Shown here piece by piece: positions 1 to 5,222 of a stretch of 5,411 nt of DNA. Under the pieces are notes generated by a model, which saw only the letters and a program-made list of their open reading frames with translations, searched no databases and was not told the origin of the DNA. The position numbers were made by a program, and so were the translations under genes. The DNA is from Candidatus Cloacimonadota bacterium (lineage in GTDB: Bacteria > Cloacimonadota > Cloacimonadia > JGIOTU-2), in the NCBI GenBank assembly GCA_030628975.1, contig DAOVPZ010000090.1:1-5411 (forward strand), in the 5' to 3' direction. The stretch's first letter is position 1, and the number at the start of each line of letters is the position of its first letter.

Positions 1-145
1 GGATCGTGTCATACCTTGTGTAAGTATTTTTTATCTCTGCTTCAATAGGATAAAACTTCATACCTGGCTGGTTAAATTGTCCAAATAGATTAGTAGAAAA
101 TAGAGTGATTAAAATTATACTAATAATTATAATACTTTTGTTCAT
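1..145 (-). CDS. Start of a secreted protein gene (N-terminal 48 residues, runs off left edge)
   Basis: Read on the minus strand, an ATG at 145-143 opens a frame that stays open to the window edge. A strong ribosome binding site (GGAGG, 155-151 on the minus strand) sits 5 bases before it. The translation begins MNKSIIIISIILITLFSTNL, a textbook Sec signal peptide: a lysine at residue 3, a hydrophobic core at about residues 5-16, then a polar stretch. The likely signal peptidase I cut is after Gly22, in the context LFG/QF. No cysteine follows the core, so it is not a lipoprotein. The mature part seen (from residue 23) has no motif I recognise, so the function is unknown beyond export to the periplasm or cell surface. 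It is transcribed away from the DUF1015 gene. The reading frame, strong Shine-Dalgarno and signal peptide together make it real despite its short visible length. Confidence 0.8.
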   Translation of the reverse strand, partial: MNKSIIIISIILITLFSTNLFGQFNQPGMKFYPIEAEIKNTYTRYDTI

Positions 146-152
146 TTTTACC

Positions 153-170
153 TCCAAATACAAATTTGGA
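153..170 (-). promoter_or_regulatory. Small hairpin overlapping the ribosome binding site of the left-edge gene
   Basis: TCCAAAT (153-159) and ATTTGGA (164-170) are perfect 7-base inverted arms around a 4-base loop. In the minus-strand transcript the downstream arm shares its last three bases (GGA) with the GGAGG ribosome binding site. Folding could therefore partly hide that site. The pairing is seen directly, but a regulatory role is inference, and an AT-rich 7-bp stem is only moderately stable. Confidence 0.35.
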
Positions 171-186
171 TTTTTAAGATTAGTTT

Positions 187-206
187 TGTCAAGAAAAAAT
201 TTGACA
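187..206. promoter_or_regulatory. Inverted repeat in the divergent spacer, possible operator or pair of -35 boxes
   Basis: TGTCAA (187-192) and TTGACA (201-206) are perfect inverted copies separated by 8 A/T-rich bases, in the middle of the spacer between two divergent genes. Each arm read outward is the consensus -35 hexamer TTGACA. It could be a dimeric repressor site or two back-to-back -35 boxes. Against the promoter reading, no good -10 lies 16-18 bases downstream on either strand. The nearest candidate on the plus strand, TAATAT at 217-222, is only 10 bases away. Confidence 0.35.
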
Positions 207-247
207 GACAATTTTGTAATATTCTGTTGCGGATAGAAAAAATTAAT

Positions 248-251
248 GAGG
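248..251 (+). promoter_or_regulatory. Ribosome binding site that fixes the DUF1015 start
   Basis: GAGG lies 5 bases before the ATG at 257. The same frame is open further upstream to a TTG at 227, which has no Shine-Dalgarno in front of it. The protein family also conserves the segment beginning just after the ATG, so 257 is the better start. Confidence 0.7.
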
Positions 252-256
252 ATGCT

Positions 257-1525
257 ATGCCATATATAAAGCCATTCAAAGGATTACGACCAGCTCCAAA
301 TCTTGCAGAAAAGGTTGCTTCGCCTCCTTATGATGTACTCTCTTCTGACGAAGCAAGAAAATTAGCAGAAGATAATCCATATAGCTTTTTACATATTTCT
401 AAACCTGAAATAGATTTAGCGATTGAAACAAATCAATATGATGAAAAAGTATATAAAAAGGGTGCAGAAAATCTAAAAAAATTTATTAAAGAAAAAATTT
501 TAATCCAGGATGAAGAACCCTGTTTTTATATCTATCGTTTGATAATGGGTAAACATACACAATCTGGAATTGTGGCATCTGCTTCTATTGTGGATTATAA
601 CAATAGTAAAATAAAAATTCATGAATACACCAGACCAGATAAAGAAAAAGATAGAACAACTCATATGGATATTCTGAATGCAAATACAGGACCGGTATTT
701 CTAACTTATCATGCTAAAGAATCAATAAATGAAATTGTAAATAAAATCCAAAAGCAAGAACCGATCTATGATTTTACAAGTAATGATGGGATAAAACATA
801 CAATCTGGAAAATTGATAATACCAAGATAATTGAAAGAATTCAGAGTGAATTTAATGATCTGGATTATCTTTATATTTCAGATGGACATCATCGTTCTGC
901 AGCAGCTGCTCGGGTGCAGGAGATTAGAAAGAGAAATAATCCAAATCATACAGGGGATGAAGAGTATAATTATTTTCTTACAGTTATATTCCCGGATGAT
1001 CAGATGTATATTATGGATTACAATCGAGTAGTAAAGGACTTGAATAGACTTTCTGAATCTGAATTTTTGAATAAAGTGTCTGAAAAGTTTAATTTAGAAA
1101 AGCAAAATAAGACATATCCGTCTAAAGCGGATCAACCTCAGGTCGATAAACCAACAGAGAAGCATACATTAAGAATGTATTTGAATAATTGTTGGTATAA
1201 ATTAAAAGCCAAACCTGGCACTTTTAATGAGAATGATCCTGTTGATTCCCTTGATGTAAGCATATTGCATAAAAATTTGATGAAGCCTATTCTCGGTATT
1301 ACAGATCCACGAAAAGATAAGAGAATTAATTTCGTTGGTGGTATCAGAGGATTAGAAGAATTAGTAAAACTTGTTGATAGTGGTAAATATCAGGTAGCTT
1401 TTGCACTCTATCCAACATCAATTAATGAACTTATGAATATAGCAGATTCAAATAAAGTGATGCCACCAAAATCGACATGGTTTGAACCAAAATTAAGAAG
1501 TGGTTTAATAATTCATTTACTTTGA
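257..1525 (+). CDS. DUF1015 family protein (PF06245 / COG4198), function unknown
   Basis: A 422-residue soluble protein that matches the DUF1015 family from end to end. Numbered from the ATG at 257, the family hallmarks are: the N-terminal IKPFKGLRP and KVASPPYDVLS (about residues 4-29); a charged HEYTRPDKEKDR stretch (about 122-133); the signature DGHHR (209-213), probably the active or ligand site; ILGITDPRKDKR with FVGGIRGLEEL (about 345-369); and the C-terminal MPPKSTWFEPKLRSG (402-416). There is no signal peptide and no membrane segment, so it is cytoplasmic. The length is normal for the family. No biochemical role is firmly known to me. From memory, relatives often lie beside the serine synthesis genes serA/serC, but no such genes are present here. 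It lies upstream of pyrB but is separated from it by a probable terminator and 147 bases, so a shared function with pyrimidine synthesis is unproven. An alternative TTG start at 227 would add 10 unconserved residues. Confidence 0.92.
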   Translation: MPYIKPFKGLRPAPNLAEKVASPPYDVLSSDEARKLAEDNPYSFLHISKPEIDLAIETNQYDEKVYKKGAENLKKFIKEKILIQDEEPCFYIYRLIMGKHTQSGIVASASIVDYNNSKIKIHEYTRPDKEKDRTTHMDILNANTGPVFLTYHAKESINEIVNKIQKQEPIYDFTSNDGIKHTIWKIDNTKIIERIQSEFNDLDYLYISDGHHRSAAAARVQEIRKRNNPNHTGDEEYNYFLTVIFPDDQMYIMDYNRVVKDLNRLSESEFLNKVSEKFNLEKQNKTYPSKADQPQVDKPTEKHTLRMYLNNCWYKLKAKPGTFNENDPVDSLDVSILHKNLMKPILGITDPRKDKRINFVGGIRGLEELVKLVDSGKYQVAFALYPTSINELMNIADSNKVMPPKSTWFEPKLRSGLIIHLL

Positions 1526-1537
1526 TTAGTCAAGAAG

Positions 1538-1599
1538 AAATCCTTTTTAATAAAATTGTAAAAAATTGTGTTTTACAATTCACTGGGATTTATTTTTTT
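1538..1599 (+). terminator. Probable intrinsic terminator after the DUF1015 gene
   Basis: Starting 13 bases after the stop codon, AATTGTAAAA (1554-1563) pairs perfectly over 10 bp with TTTTACAATT (1571-1580) around a 7-base loop. An outer stem AAATCC (1538-1543) with GGATTT (1586-1591) closes the structure. A run of seven T follows at 1593-1599. The layout is that of a rho-independent terminator, but the main stem is AT-rich and hence weak. It suggests transcription of the DUF1015 gene ends here and that pyrB has its own promoter in about 1600-1660. That stretch is very AT-rich and shows no convincing promoter boxes. Confidence 0.55.
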
Positions 1600-1672
1600 A
1601 ATTACCTCTTAAATCGATTTTTACTTCTAAGTTATTTAACAATTATTTTAATATTTTTCATATAGGAGTGTT

Positions 1673-2614
1673 ATGAATGATAACCTGAATTTTACTGGGA
1701 GAAGTCTATATGATCTGGATTCATACACTGTTGAAGAGATTGAAACAATATTTGAAACTGCCAAAGTAATGAAAGAAATCAATAAACGGGATTATAAAAA
1801 GATTCCAACATTACGAGGAAAAACAATATCCACCCTATTTTTTGAAGATAGCACAAGAACAAGAATTTCATTTGAGCTTGCAGCTAAGAGACTTAGTGCA
1901 GATGTAATAAGTTTTTCTTCAATTGGTTCTTCAGTAAAAAAGGGAGAAAGTCTTCAGGATACTGTATATACTCTCAATGCAATGGGTATAGACCTTTATA
2001 TAGTAAGACATAGCTGCCCCGGTGTTCCTCAATTAGTTCATAAGTATTCTCAAAAACCAGTCTTAAATGCTGGTGATGGCAGGCATTCACATCCCACACA
2101 AGCACTTCTTGATATGTTCAGTATATGGGAGAAAAAAGGTTCACTTAAAGGATTAAAAATTGCAATTGTCGGAGATATTTTACATTCCCGTGTTGTCAGA
2201 TCTAATCTTGTTGGTCTAAAAAAAATGGGTGCTGATGTGACAGTATGCGCTCCACGCACATTGATGCCACCGAAAATTGAAGAAGTATATGGTACGAAAT
2301 CAGAATATGACTTATATAAGTCTGTTGATGGAGCAGATGTAATTATGGCTCTTAGAATGCAATTAGAACGGCAATCAGAAGGTCTTTTTCCAAGTTTGGG
2401 TGAGTATGCCAAAAGATATGGACTAAGTAAAGAAGTGCTTAAATATGCAAAAGAGGATGTGCTAATTATGCATCCTGGACCCATGAATAGAGGTATAGAA
2501 ATATTACCTGAAGTTGCTGATAGTGAACATAGTATAATAATTGAGCAAGTTACAAATGGTGTTGTAATTAGAATGGCACTACTTTTTCTTATCTTGGGTA
2601 GAAAATCTAATTAG
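1673..2614 (+). CDS. pyrB: Aspartate carbamoyltransferase catalytic chain (EC 2.1.3.2)
   Basis: Condenses carbamoyl phosphate with L-aspartate to N-carbamoyl-L-aspartate, the committed step of UMP synthesis, in the cytoplasm. The 313 residues cover the whole ATCase/OTCase fold. The carbamoyl-phosphate site FFEDSTRTRISFE is at 56-68 (STRT 60-63), with a catalytic-loop lysine in SVKKGES (87-93) and an arginine in IVRH (Arg112). GDGRHSHPTQALLDMF at 134-149 carries His140 and Gln143. The aspartate-domain signatures are VGDILHSRVVRSN (166-178), ALRMQLERQ with Arg228, and HPGPMNRGIEI (267-277). The aspartate-site ALRMQ and PGPMNRG motifs separate it from ornithine carbamoyltransferase. AGGAG (1664-1668) precedes the ATG by 4 bases. 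The length and sequence style resemble single-chain enzymes of the Bacillus type. No pyrI regulatory-chain gene follows, so allosteric control by nucleotides through PyrI is not expected from this locus. First gene of the pyr cluster. Confidence 0.97.
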   Translation: MNDNLNFTGRSLYDLDSYTVEEIETIFETAKVMKEINKRDYKKIPTLRGKTISTLFFEDSTRTRISFELAAKRLSADVISFSSIGSSVKKGESLQDTVYTLNAMGIDLYIVRHSCPGVPQLVHKYSQKPVLNAGDGRHSHPTQALLDMFSIWEKKGSLKGLKIAIVGDILHSRVVRSNLVGLKKMGADVTVCAPRTLMPPKIEEVYGTKSEYDLYKSVDGADVIMALRMQLERQSEGLFPSLGEYAKRYGLSKEVLKYAKEDVLIMHPGPMNRGIEILPEVADSEHSIIIEQVTNGVVIRMALLFLILGRKSN

Positions 2615-2626
2615 AGGCATCGCTGC

Positions 2627-2721
2627 CCGTTCTCCGTAGTATCCATTCTCCGTCCATTCTCCGTAGCAAGACTGCGAAGGATGAATAGGTTTACTACGAA
2701 GGATGAACTACGAAGGGTGAA
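2627..2721. repeat. Inverted cluster of short tandem repeats (TTCTCCGTAG / CTACGAAGGATGAA)
   Basis: The left half has two exact tandem copies of CCATTCTCCGT (2643-2653, 2654-2664) and a third copy with one change at 2627-2637. The right half has CGAAGGATGAA (2675-2685) and two tandem 14-base copies of CTACGAAGGATGAA (2694-2707; 2708-2721 with one change). The halves are near complements: 2655-2666 pairs with 2694-2705 over 12 positions, with one mismatch and one G-U. The result is a palindromic repeat cluster that could fold as a cruciform or RNA hairpin. Its arrangement recalls dispersed palindromic elements (REP/MITE remnants). No transposase is nearby. Confidence 0.65.
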
Positions 2722-2728
2722 TCAAAAC

Positions 2729-2867
2729 GCTCACTTTGTTCGTTGTCATTTTGGCTAAAGCTGTCATAAATAGTCATAATGCTTCGCTGTCAAAATGGCT
2801 GAAGCCGTCATATCGCTTCGCTGTCAAAACGCTTCGCTGTCAAAGATAGTCATAACGCTACGCTGTC
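2729..2867. repeat. Degenerate repeat array with core GCTTCGCTGTCAAAA
   Basis: The core occurs at 2781-2795 and 2815-2829 (identical 15-mers) and at 2831-2844, with a decayed copy CGCTACGCTGTC at 2856-2867. The second and third copies form a direct 16-base tandem (CGCTTCGCTGTCAAAA from 2814, repeated from 2830). A more diverged unit occupies 2729-2747. Between copies lie (A/C/T)GTCAT pieces and small hairpins such as GGCTGAAGCC (2797-2806). The spacing is irregular and the units are too short and variable for a CRISPR. Confidence 0.6.
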
Positions 2868-2913
2868 TTAATGACAATCTTTGACGAGCCGAAGGCTCAT
2901 TTGATGTCATTAA
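2839..2913 (+). promoter_or_regulatory. Two mutually exclusive hairpins just upstream of pyrC
   Basis: Hairpin 1 pairs 2839-2853 with 2871-2885. These are 15-base arms, GTCAAAGAT then GTCAT against ATGAC then ATCTTTGAC, perfect except for one A-A mismatch. Hairpin 2 pairs TTAATGACA (2868-2876) with TGTCATTAA (2905-2913), 9 bp perfect, and encloses GAGCC-GAA-GGCTC (2886-2898). The two share 2871-2876, so only one can form at a time. Hairpin 2 ends 7 bases before the GGAGG at 2921-2925. This has the geometry of a leader switch. No T-run is present, so any effect would more likely be on translation or RNA stability than on intrinsic termination. The pairings are seen, the function is inferred. 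They may also be by-products of the repeat units around them. Confidence 0.4.
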
Positions 2914-2929
2914 CCTTGCAGGAGGAAAA

Positions 2930-4201
2930 ATGATTTTAATAAAGAATGGTTTGGTTTATTTATCATCAGAAAAAAAGTTTGAAAAACTTGATATATTAAT
3001 TGATGGAAAAATTATAAAAAAGATTTCTCCAAACATTGATAAAAATTCTGCAGAAATATATGATTGCAAAAACAAACATATCTTTCCTGGTTTTGTAGAC
3101 CTTCATTGTCATCTTCGTGATCCTGGTCAGACTTATAAGGAAGATATTACATCCGGAGCAGAATCTGCTGCAAAGGGAGGATTTACTTCTATCTGCTGTA
3201 TGCCTAATACAAATCCAACTATAGATAATATTTCTACTGTGAATTATGTAACTCGTAAAGCACGAGATGTTGGCAAGACAAAAATTTTTGTAATTGGAGC
3301 GATGTCAAAAGGTCTTCAGGGCAAGGAAATTTCTAATATTGGTTCTATGATAAATGGTAGAATTGTAGCATTAAGTGATGATGGAAACTGTATTCAAAAT
3401 GCCAAATTGATGCTAAATGTAATGAGATATGCTTCTACTTTCAATATACCAATGATTTCCCATTCTGAAGATTACTCACTTTCAAAGGAAGGTCAGGTAA
3501 ACTATGGATATATGTCAACTAAATTGGGTTTGTCAGGTATTCCAAGCTTAGCGGAAGAAATTATGGTAAGTCGCGATATAATGCTTGCAGATGTAACTGG
3601 CACGCATATACATATTGCACATGCAACCACTAAAAGAACTGTAGATTTGATAAGACAGGCAAAAAAAGATGGCATTAAAGTCACAGCCGAAGCAACACCA
3701 CATCATTTGATTCTTACTGAAAAAGCTTGTGTCAATTATGATACAAATACAAAAATGAAGCCACCACTTCGTTCAGAAGACAATAGAAAAGCCCTCTTTG
3801 AAGGTCTTCTTGATGATACAATAGACATCATTGCCACAGACCATGCCCCTCATTCAGATTATGAGAAAGAGTTGGAGTTTATAAAAGCACCATTTGGAGT
3901 AATAGGTTTTGAAAGTGCTTTTTCTGCAATTTATACAAGTTTTGTTAAAACTAATCAAATGAAATTAGAAAATCTAATTGAGAAGATGACTTCTCGTCCA
4001 GCTAAAATAATAAATAAAAATATTGGAGAAATTGAGGAAGGATTACCAGCAGATTTGACTATTGCTGATCTTGATACTTCATATACTTTTACAGAAAAGG
4101 AGATCCTGTCAAAGTCAAAAAATAGCCCCTTTCTCGGAAAGAAATTCTATGGTAAAATTGAAATGACTATCTGTGATGGGAAGTTTACATGGAAGGCATA
4201 A
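2930..4201 (+). CDS. pyrC: Dihydroorotase, type I (EC 3.5.2.3)
   Basis: Catalyses the reversible cyclisation of N-carbamoyl-L-aspartate to L-dihydroorotate, step 3 of UMP synthesis, as a zinc enzyme of the amidohydrolase superfamily. All 423 residues are present. DLHCHLRDPG (57-66) gives metal ligands His59 and His61 and the substrate arginine Arg63. MPNTNP (91-96) is a family motif. LSDDG (148-152) supplies Asp151, the bridging ligand that takes the place of a carboxylated lysine in type I enzymes such as that of Aquifex. His178 (ISHSE) and His231 (IAHAT) are further ligands. IATDHAPH (301-308) supplies catalytic Asp304, and PFGVIGFES (321-329) follows. The length and DDG motif place it with type I, not the shorter E. 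coli-type enzyme; the intact DxHxH and D304 argue against an inactive pseudo-DHOase. AGGAGG ends 4 bases before the ATG. It lies 315 bases after pyrB, same strand. Confidence 0.96.
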   Translation: MILIKNGLVYLSSEKKFEKLDILIDGKIIKKISPNIDKNSAEIYDCKNKHIFPGFVDLHCHLRDPGQTYKEDITSGAESAAKGGFTSICCMPNTNPTIDNISTVNYVTRKARDVGKTKIFVIGAMSKGLQGKEISNIGSMINGRIVALSDDGNCIQNAKLMLNVMRYASTFNIPMISHSEDYSLSKEGQVNYGYMSTKLGLSGIPSLAEEIMVSRDIMLADVTGTHIHIAHATTKRTVDLIRQAKKDGIKVTAEATPHHLILTEKACVNYDTNTKMKPPLRSEDNRKALFEGLLDDTIDIIATDHAPHSDYEKELEFIKAPFGVIGFESAFSAIYTSFVKTNQMKLENLIEKMTSRPAKIINKNIGEIEEGLPADLTIADLDTSYTFTEKEILSKSKNSPFLGKKFYGKIEMTICDGKFTWKA

Positions 4202-4229
4202 AAAATCTGTAAATATAAAACACGAAATT

Positions 4230-4244
4230 CTACCCAAAAAGTAG
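4230..4244 (+). other. Short hairpin after pyrC, not a clear terminator
   Basis: CTAC (4230-4233) pairs with GTAG (4241-4244) around a CCAAAAA loop and can be extended by one A-T and one G-T pair outward. No T-run follows, so read-through into pyrK is likely. Confidence 0.3.
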
Positions 4245-4271
4245 AGTAAAATGACTAATTACAAATTTCTA

Positions 4272-4406
4272 ATTTCAAATAAAATTGTAAATAATAAATA
4301 TCAAAAAGTTGAAGTTGGACATTTGCCTGCCCGCCGTTTTACTTTGGCAGGCGGGAGCTTTGATATTTTATCCCCGAATCGGGGATTAGGATTTTGAATT
4401 TGAAAT
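4272..4406. repeat. Long imperfect inverted repeat filling the pyrC-pyrK spacer
   Basis: The outer arms ATTTCAAAT (4272-4280) and ATTTGAAAT (4398-4406) are perfect 9-base complements. The inner arms AAATATCAAA (4296-4305) and TTTGATATTT (4359-4368) are perfect over 10 bases. Between the inner arms lies a GC-rich hairpin (4325-4355). The right arm additionally carries the palindrome ATCCCCGA-A-TCGGGGAT (4370-4386), which is absent from the left arm and looks like a later insertion. The outer right arm covers the first two bases of the pyrK start codon. The structure is MITE-like in shape, but no target-site duplication or transposase was found. Confidence 0.5.
4325..4355. repeat. GC-rich hairpin with two alternative pairing registers
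   Basis: The left strand GCCTGCCCGCC (4325-4335) and right strand GGCAGGCGGG (4346-4355) can pair in two ways: GCCTGCC with GGCAGGC (7 bp, 14-base loop), or CCCGCC with GGCGGG (6 bp, 14-base loop). It stands out as a G+C island in an otherwise very AT-rich spacer. No T-run follows directly. Confidence 0.5.
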
Positions 4407-5160
4407 GTTTTATAAACTTTTGCCAATAGTAAAAAAAGAAGTTATCAATAACAAATACTTTATTATCACCTTTTCCAATTTAGAAATGGCAAAACAATGT
4501 CATCCCGGTCAATTTTTTAAATTGAAAGACTTACACCAAGAATTACCTATTTTACCAAGACCATTTAGTGTGTATAAAGTAAAAGATGATAAGATTTCGT
4601 TTTTAATAAAGGTAGTCGGACTTGCTACAAGATACTTTTTTGAAAAAGCATTAGGAGAAGATGTAGCATTACTTGGTCCATTAGGCAATGGTTTTCAAAT
4701 CGTCAGAAATAAAAAGGTAATGATTGTGAGTGGTGGAATTGGATATGCACCACTCATTTTTTTAGATATTGAACTAAAAAAAGAAAAAAATAAAGTATTC
4801 TTTTTTCATGGAGGAAAAAGTTCGGAAGATATTTTTTCTGAAAATGTAAGAAATTTTACAGAAGATGGCTCAACCGGAGAGAAAGGTCTTGCAACTGATG
4901 GAGTGGAAAATTTTCTTAACATAAATCAGATTGATGCAGTGTATGCTTGTGGTCCTAAAATTATGTTAAAAAAACTCTCAGAAATTTGTAAGAAATATAA
5001 TACAGAGTTTCAAGTTTCTATGGAAACAATTATGGGATGTGGATTGGGAAGCTGTTGCGGTTGCTCTATCAAAATGATTGAAAATGGCAAAATAGTATAT
5101 AAAAAAGTATGTAAGGATGGACCTGTTTTTGATGGATGTAAGGTTGTTTGGGATGATTAA
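4405..5160 (+). CDS. pyrK: Dihydroorotate dehydrogenase B (NAD+), electron transfer subunit
   Basis: Carries electrons from the PyrD flavin through a [2Fe-2S] cluster and FAD to NAD+, making dihydroorotate oxidation NAD-linked; the complex is PyrD2PyrK2. The 251 residues follow the ferredoxin-reductase plan: PGQF (34-37); the FAD-binding LPRPFSVY (50-57); LGPLGNGF (90-97); the nucleotide-binding VSGGIGYAPL (108-117); ACGPK (181-185); then a C-terminal cysteine cluster. The cluster is MGCGLGSCCGC (210-220) plus VCKDGP (235-240), so the expected ligands are Cys212, Cys217, Cys220 and Cys236 in C-x4-C-x2-C-x15-C spacing. Cys218 and Cys245 are extra. The neighbouring pyrD makes PyrK far likelier than another oxidoreductase subunit. 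The start is chosen because LPIVKKEVINNKYFIITF is the usual N-terminal strand. The Shine-Dalgarno is poor: the nearest AGGA (4388-4391) is 13 bases away. Confidence 0.94.
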   Translation: MFYKLLPIVKKEVINNKYFIITFSNLEMAKQCHPGQFFKLKDLHQELPILPRPFSVYKVKDDKISFLIKVVGLATRYFFEKALGEDVALLGPLGNGFQIVRNKKVMIVSGGIGYAPLIFLDIELKKEKNKVFFFHGGKSSEDIFSENVRNFTEDGSTGEKGLATDGVENFLNINQIDAVYACGPKIMLKKLSEICKKYNTEFQVSMETIMGCGLGSCCGCSIKMIENGKIVYKKVCKDGPVFDGCKVVWDD

Positions 5161-5164
5161 GATT

Positions 5165-5195
5165 ATCAGCCTGAGGCTGATCCGCCTATGGCGGA
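5165..5195. repeat. Two adjacent triloop hairpins after pyrK
   Basis: ATCAGCC-TGA-GGCTGAT (5165-5181) is a perfect 7-bp stem. It abuts TCCGCC-TAT-GGCGGA (5181-5195), a perfect 6-bp stem sharing one base. Both have three-base loops like GAGCC-GAA-GGCTC before pyrC. An A-rich stretch, not a T-run, follows, so these are not standard terminators. They may slow ribosomes or protect mRNA ends, or simply be dispersed palindromes. Confidence 0.55.
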
Positions 5196-5222
5196 AAGAC
5201 CAAAGACTAAAGATTAAAGATT
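5195..5222. repeat. Four tandem copies of a 7-base unit (AAAGAYY)
   Basis: AAAGACC (5195-5201), AAAGACT (5202-5208), AAAGATT (5209-5215) and AAAGATT (5216-5222) lie head to tail directly after the second hairpin. Only the last two bases of the unit vary. The block is short and non-coding, and is a candidate for length variation between strains. Confidence 0.6.

Larger units (their letters stand above)
2615..2929. other. 315-base non-coding spacer between pyrB and pyrC, filled with repeats
   Basis: No credible protein frame or RNA gene is seen. The stretch is noticeably richer in G+C than the flanking genes. It consists of two repeat families (about 2627-2721 and 2729-2867), then a set of competing hairpins (2839-2913), then the pyrC ribosome binding site AGGAGG at 2920-2925. 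There is no T-run, so no intrinsic terminator is apparent, and transcription from pyrB into pyrC remains plausible. Confidence 0.75.

Noticed and set aside
201..222. TTGACA (201-206) with TAATAT (217-222) as a sigma-70 promoter for the DUF1015 gene
   Set aside because: The gap is only 10 bases, far from the 16-18 needed.
227..256. TTG at 227 as the start of the DUF1015 protein, adding 10 residues
   Set aside because: No ribosome binding site precedes it, and the added residues are not part of the conserved family N-terminus. The ATG at 257 has GAGG at good spacing.
831..1031. Plus-strand 66-codon open frame inside the DUF1015 gene
   Set aside because: It overlaps a strongly conserved protein in another frame, has biased hydrophobic composition and no ribosome binding site, so it is a shadow frame.
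1620..1649. TTTACT (1620-1625) and TATTTT (1644-1649) as a promoter for pyrB
   Set aside because: The hexamers match consensus at about four of six positions each with an 18-base gap. In such AT-rich DNA this is expected by chance. A promoter is likely in this stretch but cannot be placed.
2050..2484. Minus-strand 144-codon open frame inside pyrB
   Set aside because: It lies antisense to the conserved core of pyrB and has no recognisable domain or good start, so it is a shadow frame.
2729..2867. CRISPR array
   Set aside because: The units are only 14-16 bases, two are directly tandem with no spacer, and the spacing is irregular. No cas gene is present.
2868..2913. Intrinsic terminator between pyrB and pyrC
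   Set aside because: The hairpin is followed by TAACCTTGCAGGAGG, not a T-run, and leads straight into the pyrC ribosome binding site.
3502..3684. Minus-strand 60-codon open frame inside pyrC
   Set aside because: It lies antisense to conserved pyrC sequence, is short and has no supporting signals.
4202..4404. A complete MITE or insertion sequence between pyrC and pyrK
   Set aside because: The arms are short and imperfect, no target-site duplication could be identified, and there is no transposase. It is reported only as an inverted repeat.
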